The position numbers and the translations under genes were made by a program. Source: Paralvinella palmiformis (lineage: Eukaryota; Annelida; Polychaeta; Terebellida; Alvinellidae). Taken from it: a stretch of DNA of 64,000 nucleotides. Position 1 is the first letter of the stretch, and the number at the start of each line of letters is the position of its first letter. The notes under the pieces are model-generated. The model did no database searches. It was not told the origin of the DNA and saw only the letters and a program-made list of their open reading frames with translations. Shown in pieces: positions 24,801 through 34,123 of this stretch. The stretch lies in assembly GCA_025642065.1 (NCBI GenBank), contig JAODUP010000919.1, positions 209,001-273,000 on the forward strand. Reading direction: 5' to 3'.

Positions 24801-27389
24801 GCTATGGCACTGATGACATCTGGGATGACTCCCTAGGTGTCATTTCTATGATGTCGAGTGATATTTATGATCACATGGCTGCATTGTTTAAAAGTAAACG
24901 TCAAAATATGACTATTGTTCTGGAAGAATTAATTACTGCCGTGTGATGTTTACAGCAATCAGTAAATGTTTCAAACAATTCTAAATTAATTTAATCAGAA
25001 GGATGATGATGATGATGATGATGACTGATGTTTTACAGTCACTTATGTGCACATGGTAGGCTTAATGTGCCAAGCAATGTCCAAAATAATGAAATGAAGT
25101 AAAAGATGAAACACCCTTCTGATATGCCTATGCCGAGGTTCAAACTCAGGTGGTAGTGATCTGTGGTCCAACGCACTATCAACTGGACCACGGAGGCGCC
25201 CTTAATCAGTCTGGGGAATTATTACAGGTGGTCACTGCCTCATGGTTGTGCATAGTATGCCATCTAGAAACTAGACATATGTTATATTAACACTGACTGT
25301 GTTGAAATATAATTTACAAATTATTCAAATTCATTTCCAGTTGAGTCGGGTAACATATGCTTAGCCTCAATGAAGGTCACCTTCATTTTGTTTGCTTGTT
25401 GACTAGATGTTGAGGCCCAGAAATGTAGTCATGATAGCTACTGATAAATATTATTGTGGTCTATTAGAGTGCACCATGCTGCTCAATACATCTGACTTCA
25501 GTACTCGAGGTTTCTGTCAAGGTTATCTCACCCGTAGTCCATATCAGTCTAGTCTCTACCCATTGACCAGTTCAGTTTGGGTGTCACTAACAGAAACCAA
25601 AACTCCTACTGGCACAGTTCTCTGGGTCACTGAGACATGGATGTCGCTTCACCACATCATGAAATGCATCCATATGACATACGAGCAAGGTATGTCTGCC
25701 TTGGGGAAATAAATCCTACAAACACAGGTATGAGCTGGATTCAAACCCATAACCTGGGGGTCTACAACACAGTTCTCTAACCACTGGGCCATCATAATAA
25801 TGGACATCAGACTAATTTAGAGAACTGAATAAAAATAGGGCAACTAGAAACAGACGCTCGAGTTTCAAGCAGAACATAATTCTGAACCCTGATTTCAAAC
25901 AAACAGAAACTTGTATGTACTACTAACAGTACACAATTTCTGGACCGGGATATCATGGACATGATAACATGCAATGATGATGATTTCAACAGCACTGATG
26001 GCTGATATTAAGTTAGTTAATAGTCTCTTTCAGCTGTTGGTGGTCCTTTGATATCAAGTTTTATACACAAGCAGGAATGGTCAAAAAGCTTTCTCTGTTG
26101 TCCAGTGTAGTAGAGCATGGGACTCATTGCCTGTGGTCGAGGCTGGGGCAGGGAGAATGTTTTATCCAGCCAGGTAACTGCCAAGGCTTTCTCCACCAAA
26201 ACGACATCTATTTAAAATGATAGAACAACTGTCTTCCTCATTATCACATCATAAAAGATTTTAGCAGCAGAGTAATGCAATTATCTAGCCGATGGTATGC
26301 CACAGAGTACTGAAATAAAAGGTGAGAAGTGGTTCGTAACTTAGTAGTCCTGGTATGAGTTGAGTTGTTTAGACTTGGCACTGATCACCCCTGGGATTTA
26401 TGGATGAGGGAAAACGCCTGAGGGAAACATATCTTATGGACTAAGTACAAGCTGGAATCGAACTCACAGTAGACCAGGTAAAATAACTGCCATTTTCGCT
26501 ATTTTCAATCTGAATATCTTTTCAAATGTTTAATATATTTCTGACTCATCAGTATGACTCCTTAGTCTGCTTGGTGTTGAAATATAATTATAATTCAATT
26601 GTAAGTGCACTTCAAAGAAATGTTTATCATTCAGAAAAGCTGAATTTACGTTTTTTAACTGAACTGGTATCACAGTTGGCCATGGATTTCAAGGAACTTC
26701 TATTTGGGTTGCCAAGAAATGATTTTCAAGAACAACACTGAAATGGCACCAAATGATACCAAATCACTGATGCCAAAACTGACTGCCATCACTGACCTGC
26801 CAAGCATGAAGCTAACAAATGCTGGGTAATATTGACAGGCTGAGTGGAGCTTTAAAGCAGATCTCTCTATCTCACTATATAACGTTGACATGTCCTTGAC
26901 CAGGTCTACGAGTTCAGCCTTCACTTTCTTGCCCTGAAAAGCAGAAGCACCTAAATCTAGAGGGAGGTAGGAAGGTGTGTACCATCAGTTACCCAAAATA
27001 CCCAAATACTATATTATAGTTCTCCTAACGAGTAAATTTTGACTCAAAGTAACATATAAATATGCATTATTTTCAGGACTAAGAAACCCCTTGGCTGATT
27101 AATAAACTTTTTTCTAATAAAATACCTTCTTGTACCTGATACGTCCAATAAAAACGTGTTTCCTTTTTCAAGCCTGTGTTAAACATGTTTACTCACTAAC
27201 CACACCCTAACCCATGCTATGTTTACAGAACTATATGATCAGTTGTTAATATTAACTCTCAAAGGGATATATAGTGTTTCTTACAATCATATACAACCAT
27301 ACAATCTGTAGTAAGTTAACTTGTAAACATGTTAGCTTTTAGATTCTGTACCTACCTAACCGACATGGCATTGTAATCATATAAAGCCT

Positions 27390-27430
<41 letters not shown>

Positions 27431-27699
27431 TAAAGGTTTTTACAACCGAAACTAGTCATGCTATTTTGGGCTGAATAAAAATACTATTATTTCTGCTATT
27501 GTCAGAGGTATTAGAATTATTATTATAATATATATTATATGTACTGATATATATATTTTATTTCCAGTTATAGCTGCGTTATATATGTACTAATATATCA
27601 AATTTGTTTTCTATTTAGGTAGTAGTCGTTTGATCATAATTCTGTAAGAATTATAAACATCACGAAAACCTGAGCCCACGCCTTTATTATATGTAACAT

Positions 27700-27736
<37 letters not shown>

Positions 27737-29754
27737 TCAATCACAGGAAAGGCTTTGTTGCTAAAAGGTTGAAACAACAACAAGCAAATGATAACCACAT
27801 ACTTATTATAATGATTTGATATTCATTCATCAAATATGCTAGAATTTCTCATGCAATCACTGAACCATCACTAGGCAAAATATTGATAACCATCCTACAT
27901 CAACAGATGATCTGCTGAGTACAGATTATTGTATATAAAAGTTATAGTGTTCTACGTGTTAGTTTTCTGACAATTGCTGAAAACACATTTTTCGTCTTTT
28001 AGAAATAGTGATCCAAAACATAATATGAATCATCAAAGTTATAGTTAATAGTTTAATGGAATATTTAGCAAAACTAATCTTGTATCATTGCGATTTGAAC
28101 CCAGGTCTCTATGTATGCGATGCAGTGATCTACTGACTCCACTATCAGGGTGTCCAAAGCTACTTAGGTAAATAAAGCTTTCTAAATAACGTCAACAAGA
28201 AGCAGTTGATTACCTTGATACCCATTTGTCGACACGAGGAGTAGTATTTGTCTTTCATCTCCGAGGTGAGGCTCGCATATTCTGCCTCTTTACGAGTACA
28301 GTCCTGGATAAAACAAAATTAGAATATATATACAAGACAGGCAGCTTTACTCCATGATACAGAATCACATAATTCATCAACATCAACCAGAAAGTAATCA
28401 ACTTCTCGTTGTATGAAATGATAGATATACAAACTTACTAAGAGTTGGGTAAATATATAAAAATAAAGATAAAACCTTTTACAATATGATGTGCGGATCG
28501 TGATGCAGCCAAACTGAAATGTTTTGATGCAATGATAGTGGGTTTTATTTGGATATTGGTTTAAGAAGTAGTTTCAATTCACCAGATGTCAGGGCAGTAG
28601 CTGAGTTGAGCTGCTTAGGATAGTAGCTTACTCAAAGTGAGGCAGTTTTGAAAAGTATTATAACCGAGTGACACAAACTAAACAATACCGACACTTGGAT
28701 GCTGCCATACTGCCATAGTTGTTTCATGATACTGAACAAAGTTTAGAGATGGCAGGGAAACAAAATATGTCACAAAATCTACTCAATGTATTGACATGTT
28801 GGTAATTTATTTGTTATAGATGGAAAAGTCCTCATGGATGGTTGAGTTTATTTGGCCTATTTAGCCTCAACACCGGTCACAACTGGGTCACATGGCCGAG
28901 AGGTGACCCCCTAGGGAAACATCCCACAAACACACATGCGAGTTGGATTCGAACCCACAGCCTGAAGGTTTGCACCACAGCACTCTAACTACTGTGCCAG
29001 CAGTGTCCTCTGAACTGATGTTGACATTCATCCTTATCTGTAGATCTACAGACTATATACTTATGAAGTACAAGTTTTATTAACATGTAATCAGTCTTAA
29101 TATTATTAAAAGAAAAACAATTGTTAATTATTTTCGACAAAAATTTTATTACTTTCTGTCCAAACCTAATCTCATTATACAGAAAATGTCAAATTTCATT
29201 ATCACATTGTAAAGACTTTGTTTTGATAGATTTTAGCAGCAGAGTAATGCAATTATCTAGCCCATGATACGCCACAGTAATAAAATAAAAGGTGAGCAGT
29301 GGTTTGTAACTTAGTAGGCCTGGTACGAGCCGAGTTGAGTTGTTTAGACTCGGCACTGATCACCCGTGGGATTTATGGATGGGGGAAAACGCCCGAGGGA
29401 AACATATCTCACGGACTAAGTACAAGCTGGAATCGAACCCACAACCTGGAATTAGGCAGTGTGCTGCTTTACCCACTACACCATAAAAATGCCCAGTGTT
29501 GCAAATGTTTAAAGAGATAACAGGCTTTCTATATATTTATACACAAATTAGGCCCCTGTGGATCCTACTTATATTTATATGGAAGCTTAAAAGCCTCCCT
29601 CTGCATGGACTTTAAAGCTTATTCCCGTGGATGGCAACTCGAGCCTTTTGCCGATATAATTAAGGCCTTAGAATAATTTTAAAAAATAATTTTAAATGAA
29701 TAAACAAGGTCATATTTGCTGCTATTTTACGACTCCTTTGTCAGAATATTTTGT

Positions 29755-29787
<33 letters not shown>

Positions 29788-30261
29788 AACAAAAAACATA
29801 CCGATGTGCGTGTGTTCAATAAAAAGAAACTTTACCGAGACCTATAGGTCTACTTACCATTTGTAAGTTTTAACATCTGGCATTTAATGGCATTTGGCTA
29901 ATTATAATCAACTTATGTTTCGTACTTGTTGACATCACAGTGCTTATATTCTACCTGCCCTTAGCCCTTGTTGACATTACCGTACTCAATTTAGTTACCT
30001 TTTGTACTTGCTGACATTTAGCCACTTGTCGTCTAAGAGCTGGTATCTCGTAATTGACATTCCTCATCAACATCTGACCTGCTTCAGCTAAAAAAAGTTC
30101 AAAGTTCATCATAACAATATAATTCAGTGATATAAAGACTACAATGACAACAATTTATCTCTAGTTGTTTGAGACAACACAAAATAATTGCCAACTGAAC
30201 AAATTCACCGTAAATATAGGTATTCATTCCCACAAAATAAGATATTTTACTGACACTATAA

Positions 30262-30306
<45 letters not shown>

Positions 30307-31625
30307 AATAAAAAGAGCGTTATTATCAATCTAAAAGTACTGACAATCGAGGAATTTATTACTTCACACGACATCATAGTTTATTTATTATTTTGCCCAT
30401 TAGTGCCTAGAGAATATTATAAATGATAAACTAATTATCACTGATTATTGTTATTCATGTTATTATCATATCTATTCATATTTATGAGTGATACAAGTGT
30501 ATTAACAACATCATGTTTAATTGTTTCTTATTTTCTTTAATTATTATCATTCATTAAATAGGGAAAAAAAGTCCACATATAATTGGAAGCTGTCCGACTA
30601 ATCTCCATTTTATCATCTGTCACGGGAGTATAAAGAATTCTATCTCTTTGAGGACATCTTTTTCTTTCTCAAACAATGTCATTTACTCAAAAACAGCCAT
30701 CCAAACCTGTAAGTGGACTCGAAATGTGAAAGCGTTGTTTTACTGCCATTTTTGTGCAACTGGTACACCATGCAAAGTTAATGAGGTATATTAAAAGATG
30801 AGCCGGGATTTAAATTACGGTGCTAGAGCTATGTGGCCAATTACGTTACCAGTTTAACAGGGGAGATATTTTACTAATGGGACTTAAACTGGGGTTTGTT
30901 TTGTTGTTCGGGGAGAATCCCCAGACTGTCACTTATTCGGCACAGCCTCTATGTTGGAGTGGTTGAGAAACCTCCTCCCCCACCACCACTCACAGGGGAG
31001 CAGTACGGAAAGATGGGAGCTGAAATACCCTGAGGGTGGTCACAGCCAGAGTGTTTTACGTCCTCAGGGGGTTTTTAACGTTCCCCTTTATTTTAAATAA
31101 TTCAGGGGAGAGGGCAGCAACATTTATCGTGGTCATCCACCCACGATGTTGTGAGCCGAGAAATTAATCCCTGGAAAAGTTTCGACCTCTTATGGTGTTC
31201 GAACCTGTGACCGTTGGCACCAAGCGCCGGGTGCTTAACCGCTAGGCCACCGGAGCTCACTGACCTTAAACTGGGGGATGTTTGCAAATCTATAAATAGT
31301 CCAAGTTATCAAACCTTTGTCTGTTATGGATTGTTATTTGTATACATCATTATGATACTGTACCCAAATAAATGCCATCCTTTTCATAGCATTTTATGAT
31401 ATCCAACCAATCCTGAAATACAATTTATTAAAAATAATTAACACTGTTGAACACATCACTAGTAGAGAACAAAATGACATGGGTCAATATTCTGCATCAG
31501 AACAACAATGTTTACAAACGTATATGATATTATCAAAATATAAAACAGAATGAAATGTGTCATGAGAACTATGATTCAATATATATAATTAACAAAATTT
31601 AAAAATACATTAACATAACTATCAG

Positions 31626-31672
<47 letters not shown>

Positions 31673-34030
31673 TATAATGTTTTGACATAAAATAGAATAT
31701 TCACTCAATATTCAGCAAACACTAATAATATTATATTTTCTTGTATGCATAAAAAATTACTGCTAATCAATAAATTTCCAAAAGAAGGAAACGAGTCAAC
31801 TCTCCTTGTCAAATTTTTACAGCAACATCTAATTTTGAGAAAATCTGACTTAAAGGGACAGTTCACCCTCAGAAAATATTTTTAAATAGATAATGCTTAG
31901 AACAGTAACCAAAAATTCCACAATAATAATCACGAAATATACCTGATATCATAGATATAGGGAAATAATCCAAATTACTGGAGGGCCACCCTTACGGCTA
32001 CAGCTGAAGCCAGATTTGAAGGCGGGATAGGAGAAAACTGAAATGCTCTAACATCATATGGGCACTCTCTAGATTGACATGGATTATAGTTTCTCTTGAG
32101 CATTAATTTCTGAGCCATTTTGAATCATCTGCCCCCTGTCAGGTTCCTTCCGGTTCAAACTGATATGGTTGTATATCGTTCATGACGTAATCAGTGCATA
32201 GACAATAACTCATCTGTGGATGCTGCCATTTTGAAACCAGACAAAGTCTGGAAGTTTCTGAAGTCTGACTTCACTGTACCCAAGCTATTAGTATGATTCG
32301 GTACTAATAATGTAAACAGATATCAACTAAGCATAATTTTAGAACAAAAACTTATTCATGAATAATACAGTACACTTGACTCAAACAACCAAAGAGAACC
32401 ATACAGTAAAACTATAGTAATCATAGTAGGTTATACCTAGAGGAAGATAAAGTCGTGAGGATACATCAGTCAGAGTATCTGTGACTTGATTCAATCTGCA
32501 GATGGCAACATGATCCTTGTGCTCTTTGATGTCAGATCACGAGACGTTTATCCTATGCGCTGTACATTCTGACGTTTGAGGAAGCTGTAATGGCTAACCC
32601 ACCAGTAACTTGGAATATTTAATTTTATCTCTGATATTTTAGGTATCGTTTGCAAATAATATTGTCAGACTTGGGTTTACTTTTATAAACAATACACATC
32701 TGATTAATACTTTCTGAGAGTGAACCTTTCCTTAAATAGAAATAGGTTGGAACGGTAAATTTATGTCAAACAAATATAAATCTTACGAGGCAAGTTAGCA
32801 ACTGATTGTTTTGTTTAACTTTAATACTGGTCACACTGCGGATGTAGGGGATAGAAGCAACTCCCCTGGGAAACATCCCATAAAGACAGGCATCACTGGG
32901 ATTCAATCCCTGACCTAGAAGTTTGGTGCTCAATGTTTTACCTACTTGTCGTGGCTGTGGGTCAAGGGAATTTTGAAATATATTTTTCTGGGTGCAATTG
33001 ATAGATGAAATATCTATCAATGCTGCCAGTTTAAGGATTATATTGTACTGTTTCTTTGCAATACTAAATCCCATCTTCTTATAATGACGGACTAAGTACA
33101 GTTTACGTCTCACCAGAACAATGCTGTTTGATGGTAAAGCGATGCCATGTAAACGAAATGACACAATATCATGTGATGGTGTAATGTCATGTCATGTGAC
33201 TAACCTTCATTCTCTGTGATGAATACCAACCAAAAATATTCTTACTGCCATCATCTGTCTCTTTTAACAATAAAACAATCTTCAGACAGTGGAAATAATT
33301 AATATCTGAAAGATAACTATTTAATATAAACTGTGTGTGTATGTTGGTGTGTGCATCCACACACACACACACACACACTGAATTTAACAAATACTAGGTG
33401 AAGCCACATTTACACATCAGGTGTAGATAAATCTGAATATGTACATATTTTTCCATGATAACTGATAATCAGTAGGTTTTATGGTTTGACGTACAGGTTC
33501 CACGAAGTAATTCTGTTATTTCATTAACAGGTGGCATGTCCTGTATGGCTGTGTTAATCTTCTCACGGATGGCCAGCGCTCCTGCCTGCCATTGTAGCTG
33601 ACAGTGTCTCCTATTTATGAGCCAATCTGTTAAAATTATAAATATTATTATCATTATTACAATATATTAGAACAACTATTGACATCTGTACACAATTATT
33701 TTTAAATCAAAGTAAAATTAATTCTAAAACTGTATGAAAAGTAACTGCATGAACCTGGTGTATATGTAATTGCCCGAAGTGTCTATTCACCATCATACAA
33801 TTGTCCCATCTCGTAAATTTAAATTAGTACATTATTATAAAGGAAATTGGCAGAAGTACAATACTCATATTGTAGAGATTCCTACGATAAATACAAAATG
33901 AAATAAGCAAACAAAACGTAAAGATATTACACATGCCTACATAGAATAATAAAAACATACTTACCTAGAAGTTTATTATAATGTATATCAATAGGCAGGT
34001 CATCAGCACTCATTGCTCTTTTAATTATGT
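17131..34030 (-). CDS. CDK5RAP3: CDK5RAP3 (C53/LZAP), UFM1 E3-ligase adaptor, complete, 14 coding exons
   Basis: Exons (right to left): 34013-33965, 33626-33495, 33305-33205, 31412-31364, 30087-29999, 28303-28214, 26933-26797, 24280-24109, 23867-23799, 23359-23251, 22500-22415, 22142-21940, 18787-18616, 17202-17131. Phases match at every junction and the total is 1530 bases, 509 aa (vertebrate family members are about 506). The protein starts MSADDLPIDIHYNKLL and ends EISKKYKGRRVNIMGEINAI, both family signatures. Family knowledge: it binds UFL1 and DDRGK1 at the ER, directs UFMylation of ribosomes, and binds UFM1/ATG8 through IDWG-type motifs in a disordered middle. Here those motifs are IDWG at 274-277 and 307-310, with a diverged IDFD at 286-289. 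N- and C-terminal parts are helical, coiled-coil type. The introns are rich in transposons. Confidence 0.95.
17270..17335 (+). repeat. tRNA-like stretch in CDK5RAP3 intron 13
   Basis: Plus strand: GGCTCAGTAACACAGTGGT (A-box-like) and CTGGGTTTAAATCC (B-box-like). Probably a SINE head rather than a tRNA gene; no cloverleaf could be drawn. Confidence 0.4.
17535..18505 (-). mobile_element. Pogo-like TIR element, copy 1 (971 bp), CDK5RAP3 intron 13
   Basis: Terminal inverted repeats of about 25 bases (TATATACTCGCGTATAAGTC at the left, its complement at the right) with flanking TA duplications (17533-17534, 18506-18507). Minus-strand coding near 17690-17630 reads WVSFFTNDDSD, a stop, then DFEGF and a stop. 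This is the end of a DDE transposase like that in copy 2. The body contains an internal duplication of roughly 240 bases (about 17850-18080 and 18110-18330). Confidence 0.85.
18616..18787 (-). CDS. CDK5RAP3: CDK5RAP3 exon 13 (residues 429-486)
   Basis: 172 bases. It encodes SYVHRMADSLSKVLGDSEKM and EEKQIQPQIDLLRKRTHELQ, collinear with the C-terminal coiled coil. Donor GTACAG. Confidence 0.93.
18788..21306. other. CDK5RAP3 intron 12, right-hand part
   Basis: No exon recognised. It contains short open frames at 19033-19254 and 19511-19732 without clear homology, and a minus-strand tRNA-like stretch at 20560-20625 (TACTTGAACCCCCAACCTTG), probably a SINE head. Confidence 0.4.
21307..21848. mobile_element. 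Candidate TIR element inserted in a TA microsatellite
   Basis: TA runs (21307-21348 and 21814-21846) flank a segment beginning CAGTCTAACCTCACTTTTAT and ending GGTCGGGCTAGACTA. The inverted complement TAGTCTAGCC resembles the left end. Both ends also carry GTTGGCAT boxes in inverted positions. The arrangement suggests a TA-targeting (Tc1/pogo-type) non-autonomous element of about 465 bases. Confidence 0.5.
21940..22142 (-). CDS. CDK5RAP3: CDK5RAP3 exon 12 (residues 362-428)
   Basis: 203 bases. It encodes LAAFLTQRVQELSQEGNILS and SNKMQNLFLIRSSP, matching FLAQR ... SLRMQHLFMILASP of vertebrates. The donor is GTAACG. Confidence 0.93.
22415..22500 (-). CDS. CDK5RAP3: CDK5RAP3 exon 11 (residues 333-361)
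   Basis: 86 bases. It encodes DADTARGSDALTILDNTNTR and NMLINELDE, collinear with the family's TLLEYTETRNQFLDELMELE. Confidence 0.9.
23251..23359 (-). CDS. CDK5RAP3: CDK5RAP3 exon 10 (residues 297-332)
   Basis: 109 bases with the motif EEEIDWGDDG, then an acidic linker. The acceptor TTCTTGTAG follows a GT-repeat tract; the donor is GTTAGA. Confidence 0.9.
23799..23867 (-). CDS. CDK5RAP3: CDK5RAP3 exon 9 (residues 274-296), UFM1/ATG8-binding motif exon
   Basis: 69 bases, phase 0 at both ends, so it could be skipped without a frameshift. It begins directly with IDWGDIG and also holds IDFD. IDWG is the known shuffled ATG8/UFM1-interacting motif of this family. Confidence 0.9.
24109..24280 (-). 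CDS. CDK5RAP3: CDK5RAP3 exon 8 (residues 216-273)
   Basis: 172 bases. It encodes SAEKGAERVKLLKHFIDKGN and TTYEWKHSRPP, matching the family's RGNSTVYEW block, then an acidic stretch. The donor is a GT inside a GTGTGTGCGC tract. Confidence 0.9.
24999..25201 (-). mobile_element. SINE-1 copy in CDK5RAP3 intron 7
   Basis: Full-length SINE-1 with a GAT-repeat tail at the left, tRNA-like head at the right, and target duplication TTAATCAG (24991-24998 and 25202-25209). Confidence 0.88.
25690..25796 (-). mobile_element. SINE-3 fragment
   Basis: Minus-strand tRNA-like head (TGGCCCAGTGGTTAGAGAAC), B box TGGGTTTGAATCC, then the GTGTTTGTAGGATTTATTTC block shared with other SINE-3 copies. Confidence 0.6.
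26017..26212 (-). pseudogene. Unassigned coding-looking exon inside CDK5RAP3 intron 7
   Basis: After an acceptor-like TTTTAAATAG the minus strand encodes about 62 residues up to a TAA at 26017, including KALAVTWLDKTFSLPQPRPQ, MLYYTGQQRKLFDHS and KLDIKGPPTAERDY. Codon choice and residue mix look protein-coding. It does not match CDK5RAP3, and joining it to exon 7 (phase 2) shifts the frame and reaches a stop quickly, so it is not an alternative ending. It may be the last exon of a nested gene, a retrocopy fragment or part of a transposon. I do not recognise the protein. Confidence 0.4.
26239..26480 (-). repeat. Repeat pair member A, including a SINE-3-like part
   Basis: About 240 bases match 29197-29450 throughout (shared TTTTAGCAGCAGAGTAATGC and GGAAAACGCC blocks). 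The right part carries a minus-strand tRNA-like B box (GATTCCAGC reversed). The head is missing in this copy. Confidence 0.7.
26797..26933 (-). CDS. CDK5RAP3: CDK5RAP3 exon 7 (residues 171-215)
   Basis: 137 bases. It encodes GKKVKAELVDLVKDMSTLYS through YYPAFVSFMLG. The donor GTCAGT leaves AG, which with exon 8 makes the serine of GSAEKGAERV. Confidence 0.9.
27011..27427. repeat. Interspersed repeat, copy 2 (paired with 998-1432)
   Basis: Same family and orientation as 998-1432, ending in a CA microsatellite. It lies in CDK5RAP3 intron 6, just beyond exon 7. Confidence 0.75.
28214..28303 (-). CDS. CDK5RAP3: CDK5RAP3 exon 6 (residues 141-170)
   Basis: 90 bases, symmetric phase 0. It encodes DCTRKEAEYASL and KDKYYSSCRQMGIK, a charged helical segment collinear with the family. 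Confidence 0.92.
28836..29012 (-). mobile_element. SINE-3 copy
   Basis: Minus strand: A box TGGCACAGTAGTTAGAGTGC, B box TGGGTTCGAATCC, the block GTGTTTGTGGGATGTTTCCC, and the tail AATAAACTCAACC. It is the clearest SINE-3 copy in the window and lies in CDK5RAP3 intron 5. Confidence 0.75.
29197..29495 (-). repeat. Repeat pair member B with SINE-3-like part
   Basis: Partner of 26239-26480, retaining the tRNA-like head (TGGTGTAGTGGGTAAAGCAG) and B box GTGGGTTCGATTCC on the minus strand. Confidence 0.72.
29999..30087 (-). CDS. CDK5RAP3: CDK5RAP3 exon 5 (residues 111-140)
   Basis: 89 bases. It encodes AEAGQMLMRNVNYEIPALRR and then QVAKCQQVQK, containing the conserved RNVNYEIP. The acceptor TTTTTTTAG and donor GTAACT give matching phases. 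Confidence 0.93.
30895..31264 (-). mobile_element. SINE-2 copy, full length, CDK5RAP3 intron 4
   Basis: Head at the right (GTGAGCTCCGGTGGCCTAGC, B box CAGGTTCGAACAC), A-rich tail at the left (AACAACAAAACAAA complement), about 370 bases. The 12-base target duplication CTTAAACTGGGG flanks it (30883-30894 and 31265-31276). Its head lies only 100 bases from exon 4. Confidence 0.93.
31364..31412 (-). CDS. CDK5RAP3: CDK5RAP3 exon 4 (residues 95-110)
   Basis: A 49-base micro-exon between GTATTTCAG and GTACAG encodes DWLDIIKCYEKDGIYL, matching the family's DWQEIIALYEKDNTYL. Too short for ORF finders and easily missed. Confidence 0.92.
31627..31672. repeat. TA then GT microsatellite
   Basis: (TA)n followed directly by (GT)n within CDK5RAP3 intron 3. 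Confidence 0.9.
31854..32731. mobile_element. Non-autonomous TTAA-target TIR element (878 bp), CDK5RAP3 intron 3
   Basis: The left end AGGGACAGTTCACCCTCAGA and the inverted right end GGAAAGGTTCACTCTCAGA match over about 28 bases with a few changes. TTAA lies outside both ends (31850-31853, 32732-32735). TTAA is the target of piggyBac-type and some other transposases. No transposase remains. A minus-strand stretch around 32540-32440 can be read KEHKDHVAICRLNQVTDTLT and ends at a GTATAA donor-like site, but it is short. Confidence 0.8.
32815..32960 (-). mobile_element. SINE-3 fragment
   Basis: Minus-strand B box GGGATTGAATCCC, the block TTTATGGGATGTTTCCC, and the GACCAGTATT tail. It lies between the TTAA element and exon 3 of CDK5RAP3. 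Confidence 0.55.
33205..33305 (-). CDS. CDK5RAP3: CDK5RAP3 exon 3 (residues 61-94)
   Basis: 101 bases after TATCTTTCAG. It encodes YINYFHCLKI and NIFGWYSSQRMK, ending in phase 0 before GTTAGT. Confidence 0.93.
33495..33626 (-). CDS. CDK5RAP3: CDK5RAP3 exon 2 (residues 17-60)
   Basis: 132 bases, phase 1 to phase 1. It encodes DWLINRRHCQLQWQ and AIREKINTAIQDMP, almost identical to vertebrate CDK5RAP3. The donor GTACGT was chosen because it gives GTYINYFHC across the junction. Confidence 0.93.
33965..34030 (-). CDS. CDK5RAP3: CDK5RAP3 exon 1 coding (residues 1-16)
   Basis: The start codon is at 34013-34011 and the donor is GTAAGT. ATCTTCCTATTTCAG just upstream (ending at 34031) looks like a real acceptor, so 34030-34014 may be 5' UTR spliced to a farther non-coding exon. 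The coding part is 34013-33965. Confidence 0.88.
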
Positions 34031-34123
34031 TTCTGAAATAGGAAGATCATTTCCTATTTTAGTGTGATACCATTTCCCTGTTGGATCTTGAATTGGCATA
34101 GAATGACGATATGGAATACTGTA

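Noticed and set aside
25407..25712. 101-codon plus-strand open frame in CDK5RAP3 intron 7
   Set aside because: It overlaps repeat-derived DNA (the SINE-3 fragment starts at 25690) and shows no recognisable family.
26017..26212. Alternative last exon of CDK5RAP3
   Set aside because: Joining to exon 7 is out of phase and meets an early stop, and the sequence does not resemble the family.
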